From the NCBI GenBank assembly GCA_016793845.1, contig JAEULI010000110.1, positions 1-32,823 on the forward strand: a stretch of DNA of 32,823 bases, given 5' to 3'. Under the pieces are notes generated by a model. The model searched no databases and was not told where the DNA came from. It saw only the letters and a program-made list of their open reading frames with translations. A program made the translations under genes and the position numbers. Shown here one piece after another: positions 28,684 through 32,823 of this stretch. The stretch comes from Sphingosinicella sp. GTDB lineage: Bacteria; Pseudomonadota; Alphaproteobacteria; Sphingomonadales; Sphingomonadaceae. Every line of letters begins with the position of its first letter. Position 1 is the first letter of the stretch.

Positions 28684-29472
28684 ATGTCCCGCCGCCGCCA
28701 GATTTACGAAGGCAAGGCCAAGATCCTGTACGAAGGGCCGGAACCCGGCACCATCATCCAGTATTTCAAGGACGACGCGACCGCGTTCAATGCCCAGAAG
28801 AAGGGCACGATCAGCGGCAAGGGCGTGCTCAACAACCGCATCTCCGAGCATATCTTCACGCTGCTCGGCCAGATCGGCATCCCCACGCACTTCATCCGCC
28901 GCCTCAACATGCGCGAGCAGCTTGTGCGGCAGGTGGAGATCATCCCGGTCGAGGTCGTGGTGCGCAACGTCGCCGCCGGCTCGATCTCGAAGCGCCTCGG
29001 TATCGAGGAAGGTACGCCGCTCCCCCGCACGATCCTTGAATATTACTACAAGGACGACGCGCTCGGCGACCCGATGATCACCGACGAGCACATTGCCTGC
29101 TTCGGCTGGGCGACGCAGGAAGAGATGCACGACGTCGCCGACATGGCGATCCGCATCAACGACTTCATGTCCGGCCTGTTCGCCGGTGTGGGTATCCGCC
29201 TCATCGACTTCAAGCTGGAGTTCGGCCGCCTGTGGGATGGCGACTACAGCCGCATCATCCTTGCCGACGAGATCAGCCCGGACGGCTGCCGCCTGTGGGA
29301 CAGCACCACGAACGAGAAGCTGGACAAGGACCGCTTCCGCCGCGATCTCGGCGGCGAGGTTGAAGCCTATCAGGAAGTCGCGCGCCGCTTCGGCCTGCTC
29401 CCCGAAGGCTCGGTCTCCACGGTCCTCGACCTCGACGAGCACCGCAAGGCCCGCGGCAAGAAAGACAGCTGA
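28684..29472 (+). CDS. purC: Phosphoribosylaminoimidazole-succinocarboxamide synthase
   Basis: A 262-aa SAICAR synthetase, step 8 of purine synthesis (CAIR + Asp + ATP). The ATP-site segment [10 protein letters not shown] (8-17) is followed by the [18 protein letters not shown] region. [17 protein letters not shown] and [10 protein letters not shown] are typical, with [12 protein letters not shown] in the metal/CAIR site. ATG 28684 has AAGG 7-8 nt upstream and is preferred over 28561, which would lie on the promoter. A terminator overlaps its stop codon, so it appears to be a single-gene transcript. Confidence 0.97.
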   Translation: MSRRRQIYEGKAKILYEGPEPGTIIQYFKDDATAFNAQKKGTISGKGVLNNRISEHIFTLLGQIGIPTHFIRRLNMREQLVRQVEIIPVEVVVRNVAAGSISKRLGIEEGTPLPRTILEYYYKDDALGDPMITDEHIACFGWATQEEMHDVADMAIRINDFMSGLFAGVGIRLIDFKLEFGRLWDGDYSRIILADEISPDGCRLWDSTTNEKLDKDRFRRDLGGEVEAYQEVARRFGLLPEGSVSTVLDLDEHRKARGKKDS

Positions 29473-29499
29473 CAGGCTTCGGCCTGTCTGCTTTTCTTT
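29471..29499 (+). terminator. Intrinsic terminator of purC, overlapping its stop codon
   Basis: GACAGGC (29471-29477), a UUCG tetraloop (29478-29481), GCCTGTC (29482-29488), then a T-rich run TGCTTTTCTTT. A perfect 7-bp stem with a stable tetraloop; the stem begins within the TGA stop. Confidence 0.85.
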
Positions 29500-29542
29500 A
29501 CACTTTTCAGCAGCGTTTTCGCCAAGTCATTGATTTTGGCTA

Positions 29543-29559
29543 CTGGTCCTTTTCTTGCA
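29543..29559 (+). promoter_or_regulatory. Sigma-54-like -24/-12 promoter of the PEP-CTERM gene
   Basis: CTGGTCCT-N4-TTGCA with GG at 29545-29546 and GC at 29557-29558, exactly 10 nt apart as required for RpoN promoters. TTGCA matches the -12 consensus fully; the -24 box keeps TGG and one later C. The predicted start near 29570 leaves about 22 nt containing the SD. Confidence 0.55.
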
Positions 29560-29591
29560 TGAACTTTCCCGTAACAGGGAAGGGGCTTGAA

Positions 29592-30338
29592 ATGAACGTA
29601 TCCAGAATTCTGGCGCCCGTGGCGTTTGTCGTACTGACCGCATCTCCGGCCTTGGCCATACCGAGCATTTCCATTGAGCCTGGTGACAGCCCCGCTGGCG
29701 GCTATCTCCCTCTTTCAGTTTTCGGCATCGCGCCCACCGCGGGGATGGGCGACGAGAGCATCGTCAATTTCACGACCCCCTCGTTTGTCTTTGGAGGAGA
29801 AACATGGGGCAGCGTGGGGATATCCAGCAACGGCTATCTCAAGGTCGGCGGCGGCACGAGCGCGGACAGTTCTTTTGCCAACACCGCCTTGCCTGACGCC
29901 TCCTCTCCCAAGAATATCCTGGCCCCCTTCTGGACCGATCTTGATTTTGGCCTGGGCGGGGCTTTCCGCATTGCGACGCTGACCGACGGGGTAAACACCT
30001 GGCTCGTCAGCGATTGGGATGGCGTGCACGGCTTCGGCAGCGCCCAGACCTATACGTTCCAGATCTGGATCGGCGTCAACGGTATAGAGGACATCACGTT
30101 TACCTACGGTCCGCTCGGCGCGCTGCCCGCGGACCTCACGGTCGGCGCGCAGGACGCCTCCGGCACCGTCGGCGACACATGGTACTACAACGGCACCGGG
30201 ACAGCGCCCTTTAACGGCCTGCAACTGCGCGTGAGCTCGCTCGATCTGCCGGTCGACGTTCCTGAACCGGCGGCGCTTGCGCTGTTCGGCCTTGGCGTGG
30301 CGGGGCTTGGTCTTGCACGGCGGCGCAAGGCGGCATGA
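29592..30338 (+). CDS. PEP-CTERM sorting domain protein
   Basis: A 248-aa secreted protein. The signal peptide (about 1-22, ending SPALA) is followed by a beta-rich domain with GSVGISSNGYLKVGGG and NILAPFWTDLDFG, similar to nidogen-like or subtilase-associated domains. The C-terminus is VPEPAALALFGLGVAGLGLARRR, a PEP-CTERM signal: VPEP, hydrophobic helix, Arg cluster. This signal is cut by an exosortase and usually goes with exopolysaccharide export; no exosortase gene is in the window. I chose ATG 29592 (SD AAGGGG). An in-frame ATG at 29559 lies on the -12 promoter box. Base use is visibly less GC-rich than the neighbours, hinting at a different origin. Confidence 0.88.
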   Translation: MNVSRILAPVAFVVLTASPALAIPSISIEPGDSPAGGYLPLSVFGIAPTAGMGDESIVNFTTPSFVFGGETWGSVGISSNGYLKVGGGTSADSSFANTALPDASSPKNILAPFWTDLDFGLGGAFRIATLTDGVNTWLVSDWDGVHGFGSAQTYTFQIWIGVNGIEDITFTYGPLGALPADLTVGAQDASGTVGDTWYYNGTGTAPFNGLQLRVSSLDLPVDVPEPAALALFGLGVAGLGLARRRKAA

Positions 30339-30344
30339 CGGAGT

Positions 30345-30373
30345 GGGCGGGCCGATGGGCTCGCCCTTCCTCC
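30345..30373 (+). terminator. Hairpin between PEP-CTERM gene and convergent small genes
   Basis: GGGCGGGCC (30345-30353), loop GATG, GGCTCGCCC (30358-30366): a 9-bp stem with one G-U pair, followed by TTCCTCC. It lies 6 nt after the PEP-CTERM stop and could serve both strands. The T-tract is weak. Confidence 0.5.
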
Positions 30374-30383
30374 GCGGAAGACA

Positions 30384-30548
30384 TCAGCGCCGCTTGGCGC
30401 GCTTTTTCTTGACCTGATATCCGCAGATGATGCCGAACAGGAAGGCGCAGAACAGCGCGATGTGCAGGTTCGAGCCGCGCATCTGGCCGAGGACGTCCTC
30501 GTAATAGACGAACAGCGCCACGAACATGGAGGCGGCGAGAAGGCCCAT
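30384..30548 (-). CDS. 54-aa two-helix membrane protein, downstream paralogue
   Basis: Two predicted membrane helices (about 3-21 and 28-44) and a strongly basic tail (KKKRAKRR, 47-54). It aligns in register with the upstream 54-aa protein: Leu4, Ala5, Phe9, Val10, Leu12, Phe13, Glu17 and Gly21 are shared in helix 1, and A-L plus FLFGII in helix 2. ATG 30548 has AAAGGA 7 nt upstream, inside the end of the upstream gene. The start overlaps that gene's stop by 1 nt (TGATG). I do not recognise the family. Positive-inside reasoning puts the tail in the cytoplasm. Confidence 0.72.
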   Translation of the reverse strand: MGLLAASMFVALFVYYEDVLGQMRGSNLHIALFCAFLFGIICGYQVKKKRAKRR

Positions 30549-30712
30549 CAGCCGTCCTTTCGCCAGGCGGAAATGATGCCGAACAGGAACGACGCGACAA
30601 GCGCGAGCTGTACCTCCTGATCGTGTGTCAGCCACGGAAAGATGTAGCCACCGACGAAATTCTCGGCGGTCGCGAACAGCACCACGAACAAGGCAATGGC
30701 GAGATAGTCCAC
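30548..30712 (-). CDS. 54-aa two-helix membrane protein, upstream paralogue
   Basis: Two predicted membrane helices (about 3-25 and 35-50) joined by a loop 7 residues longer than in its neighbour, with a short RKDG tail. I chose GTG 30712 because it puts Glu17 and Gly21 at the same positions as in the downstream paralogue and has GGGG 4 nt upstream. The longer open frame would add some 48 residues without membrane character, overlapping the promoter region and reaching the divergent purS start. No family recognised. It is divergent from purS and translationally coupled to its paralogue. Confidence 0.62.
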   Translation of the reverse strand: MDYLAIALFVVLFATAENFVGGYIFPWLTHDQEVQLALVASFLFGIISAWRKDG

Positions 30713-30744
30713 GTTGCCCCAGACCCCGACCTCAGAATGACCCA

Positions 30745-30774
30745 GCCATAACCATAGGCACACAGGCTTAACAA
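30745..30774 (-). promoter_or_regulatory. Candidate promoter of the small membrane-protein pair
   Basis: On the minus strand, TTGTTA (30774-30769), an 18-bp spacer and TATGGC (30750-30745), about 33 bp upstream of GTG 30712. It supports the short start of that gene. Confidence 0.4.
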
Positions 30775-30848
30775 AACCCTCACATGCGCCCACGCGCCCG
30801 CGATTTTGGGCGTTGCGGCGCAGCGCCGGGAGCGCCATAAGGCGCGCC

Positions 30849-31079
30849 ATGAAAGCCAAAGTCTATGTCACGCTGAAAAACGGCGTTCTCGATCCGCAGG
30901 GCAAGGCAATCTGCCACGCGCTCGAATCCCTGGGGTTTGACGAGGCGCAGGACGTGCGGCAGGGCAAGTTCATCGAGCTCGAACTCGCCGACGGCACCAG
31001 CGAGGCGCGCATCGAGGAGATGTGCCGCAAGCTGCTCGCCAACACCGTGATCGAGAACTACCGGATCGAGATCGCCTGA
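30849..31079 (+). CDS. purS: Phosphoribosylformylglycinamidine synthase subunit PurS
   Basis: A 76-aa small subunit of the three-part FGAM synthetase (PurS-PurQ-PurL), which bridges the glutaminase and synthetase parts. The pattern [20 protein letters not shown] at the N-terminus and [18 protein letters not shown] in the middle are the family signature, and the C-terminus is [14 protein letters not shown] 30849 has AAGG 6 nt upstream. purQ follows after 1 nt. Confidence 0.96.
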   Translation: MKAKVYVTLKNGVLDPQGKAICHALESLGFDEAQDVRQGKFIELELADGTSEARIEEMCRKLLANTVIENYRIEIA

Positions 31080-31080
31080 G

Positions 31081-31749
31081 ATGAAGAGCGCGGTCATCGT
31101 CTTCCCCGGCAGCAACTGCGACCGTGACATGGCGGTCGCGCTCCGCGAGGTGACGGGACGTGCGCCCGCGATGGTCTGGCACCGCGAAACCGTGCTGCCC
31201 GACGTTGACGTGATCGCGCTTCCGGGCGGCTTCTCCTACGGCGACTATCTGCGCACCGGCGCCATTTCGGCGCAGTCGCCGATCATGGCCGCGGTGAAGC
31301 GCGCCGCCGAGCAGGGCCGCTTCGTGCTCGGCGTCTGCAACGGCTTCCAGGTACTCACCGAAACCGGGCTGCTGCCGGGCGCGCTGATGCGCAACGCCGG
31401 GCTCGATTTCGTGTGCCGCGACGTGCCGCTGACGGTCGAGAACACGCAGACGGCGTTCACGTCGGCCTACAAGGCGGGCGAAACGATCCACATTCCCGTC
31501 GCGCACCACGACGGCAACTATTTTGCGGACACGGACACGCTCGACCGGATCGAGGGCGAGGGCCGCGTCGTCTTCCGCTACGCCGAAGACGTGAACGGCG
31601 CGCAGCGCCGTATCGCGGGCATCGTCAACGAAACCGGCAACGTGCTCGGCATGATGCCGCACCCGGAGCGCGCCATCGAGGTGGCGCAGGGCGGCACCGA
31701 CGGCCGCCGCCTGTTCGAAGGCCTCGTGCGGGCCTTCGTCGACGCGTGA
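31081..31749 (+). CDS. purQ: Phosphoribosylformylglycinamidine synthase subunit PurQ (glutaminase)
   Basis: A 222-aa class I glutamine amidotransferase that feeds ammonia to PurL. Nucleophile Cys86 is in GVCNGFQ and the catalytic pair His194/Glu196 in [24 protein letters not shown] and AHHDGNYF are typical of PurQ. It is coupled to purS (1-nt gap). The partner PurL is not the next gene; a sulfotransferase follows instead. Confidence 0.97.
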   Translation: MKSAVIVFPGSNCDRDMAVALREVTGRAPAMVWHRETVLPDVDVIALPGGFSYGDYLRTGAISAQSPIMAAVKRAAEQGRFVLGVCNGFQVLTETGLLPGALMRNAGLDFVCRDVPLTVENTQTAFTSAYKAGETIHIPVAHHDGNYFADTDTLDRIEGEGRVVFRYAEDVNGAQRRIAGIVNETGNVLGMMPHPERAIEVAQGGTDGRRLFEGLVRAFVDA

Positions 31750-31763
31750 CAACGGCGGGCGAC

Positions 31764-32729
31764 ATGGCCGGCCCGCTGATGATCTTCGGCAGCCCCCGAT
31801 CGGGCACGACCTGGGTCGGCTCGCTGTTCGATTCGCACCCGCAGACGCTCTACCTCCACGAGCCGGACGTCATCGAGAAGGAACCGCGGCTTCCGTTCGT
31901 GCCCTATGGCGAGCTTCCGGCCGACATCGACCGGATCACCCGCGACTATTTCGAGCGCCTGGCACACAATCGCTCGCTGCGCAGCGTCCACACGCCGACG
32001 CTGTTTCCCAAGAGCTACCGCGGCGGCATTGCCGATCAGGCGCGTGCCGCGATCGTCCGCGCGCTGCGCGCCGTCGATGCCGTGCTTCCCGCCGTGGGCC
32101 GCAGCCGCAACCTTCAGGTGCCCGATTTCGCGAACGAGGGCGAAACGCCCTGCCTCGTCATGAAGTCGGTCGATTCGATCCCGCGCCTCCCCGTGTTCGC
32201 GCGCGCGCTGCCCGGCGTGAAGTTCATCTACATCGTCCGCCACCCCTGCGGCGTCGTCTCTTCGAAGCTGCGCGGCGCGGAGCTCGGCAAGATGGGCGCG
32301 GCGACGCTCTATTCGGATGTGCTGGCGCTGCCGCCCGCCCGCGCCGCCGGGCTCGACAAGGCGCGCGCGGACGCGATGACGAACATCGAGAAGCTCGCGT
32401 GGGACTGGCTCATCACCAACGAGTGGGTCTACAGCGAGGTCGCCGGGCTCCCCAACGTCTACACGCTTGTCTACGATCGGCTCGCGGCGAACCTCGATCC
32501 CGAGGCCGCATCGCTGTTCGACTGGGCGGGGCTCGACCGCCCGGCGCAGGTGCAGGCCTATTTCGATCGTCTGCGCGGCTTCGACGGCACCGGCGATCGC
32601 TATTTCAGCCTCAACCAGAACCCTGCGAAGTCCGCTGCGAAATGGCGGCAGGAACTGAGCGCCGAGGCGCAGGAAACCGTCGGCGCCATCGTCGCGGGCT
32701 CAGGCGTCGGCAAGCTCTTCGGCTACTGA
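31764..32729 (+). CDS. Sulfotransferase family protein
   Basis: A 321-aa PAPS-dependent sulfotransferase. The 5'-phosphosulfate loop is GSPRSGTTW (9-17) and the 3'-phosphate site is YIVRHPCGVVSSKLRG (156-171). The rest is helical with VYSEVAGLPNVYTLVYDRL near the C-terminal third. The acceptor, perhaps a carbohydrate or lipid, is unknown. The start is ATG 31764; an in-frame GTG at 31746 overlapping the purQ stop (GTGA) is a real alternative. The position after purQ suggests read-through from purS-purQ. Confidence 0.85.
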   Translation: MAGPLMIFGSPRSGTTWVGSLFDSHPQTLYLHEPDVIEKEPRLPFVPYGELPADIDRITRDYFERLAHNRSLRSVHTPTLFPKSYRGGIADQARAAIVRALRAVDAVLPAVGRSRNLQVPDFANEGETPCLVMKSVDSIPRLPVFARALPGVKFIYIVRHPCGVVSSKLRGAELGKMGAATLYSDVLALPPARAAGLDKARADAMTNIEKLAWDWLITNEWVYSEVAGLPNVYTLVYDRLAANLDPEAASLFDWAGLDRPAQVQAYFDRLRGFDGTGDRYFSLNQNPAKSAAKWRQELSAEAQETVGAIVAGSGVGKLFGY

Positions 32730-32823
32730 CCGCCGCTCGGGCGACCGTCCCGCCAACCTGCGATCAATGGCTCCAGGCCCGCGTACAATTCTGCGTCCCG
32801 GCCGGTGAGCAGATGCTTCGCGC
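32723..32823 (-). CDS. Possible C-terminal end of a minus-strand gene (cut by window edge)
   Basis: A minus-strand frame is open from the window edge to TAG at 32725-32723: about 33 codons, read as AKHLLTGRDAELYAGLEPLI and ending in a Gly/Arg-rich tail. Most third positions are G or C, as in real genes here. It would overlap the sulfotransferase end by 7 nt tail to tail. It is too short to identify. Confidence 0.45.
   Translation of the reverse strand, partial: AKHLLTGRDAELYAGLEPLIAGWRDGRPSGGQ

Noticed and set aside
29559-29591. Longer start of the PEP-CTERM gene at ATG 29559
   Set aside because: Overlaps the -12 promoter element and adds residues before a normal signal peptide; ATG 29592 has the SD.
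30813-30841. TTGCGG-17-CATAAG as a purS promoter
   Set aside because: It would start transcription at the start codon while a good SD (AAGG) lies within the -10 box; the two readings conflict and the sequence alone cannot decide.

Overview
The window is gene-dense, GC-rich DNA with only short intergenic gaps. It looks like chromosomal sequence from an alphaproteobacterium, most likely Sphingomonadales. The evidence is a DUF1476 gene (F1-ATPase zeta-subunit family), a petABC (cytochrome bc1) operon, a PEP-CTERM protein, a DUF3667 protein, a Sphingomonas-style large autotransporter and the block rplY-pth-ychF. The species call is an inference from gene content. No phage, IS element, CRISPR array, tRNA or rRNA was seen.

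Layout. 1-2.9 kb: a nearly complete CaiB/BaiF CoA-transferase (minus) diverges from a tight plus-strand trio: a membrane coiled-coil/HhH protein, a small lipoprotein and a glutathione S-transferase. 2.9-9.6 kb (minus): glyQ-glyS-ppdK, then a DUF1214/DUF1254 pair. 9.7-12.8 kb (minus): a 1037-aa autotransporter. 13.0-19.8 kb (plus): acyl-CoA synthetase, TraB/GumN lipoprotein, rplY-pth-ychF, an NPP-type phosphodiesterase and a MaoC-like dehydratase. 19.8-24.1 kb (minus): petA-petB-petC-mtnP-apt. 24.2-25.5 kb (plus): trmL-hemF. 25.5-27.2 kb (minus): DUF1476-bolA-grxD-membrane protein. 27.4-32.7 kb: a purine-synthesis neighbourhood (purC, purS, purQ) interrupted by a PEP-CTERM gene and two tiny membrane-protein genes, then a sulfotransferase. 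A partial minus-strand gene may begin at the right edge.

How the genes work together. petABC encodes the bc1 complex. mtnP followed by the overlapping apt would release adenine from methylthioadenosine and salvage it to AMP. The monothiol glutaredoxin and BolA are a known Fe-S partner pair and sit beside the F1-ATPase regulator. purS and purQ are two parts of FGAM synthetase; the large subunit purL is not next to them here.

Most worth a second look: (1) cytochrome b has Lys214 where the fourth axial haem histidine is expected; (2) two tandem, overlapping genes encode 54-aa paralogous membrane proteins with a shared intramembrane Glu and an FLFGII motif; (3) a 146-bp nested palindrome fills the whole convergent gap between the MaoC gene and apt; (4) the PEP-CTERM gene has a sigma-54-like -24/-12 promoter, which also decides its start codon.
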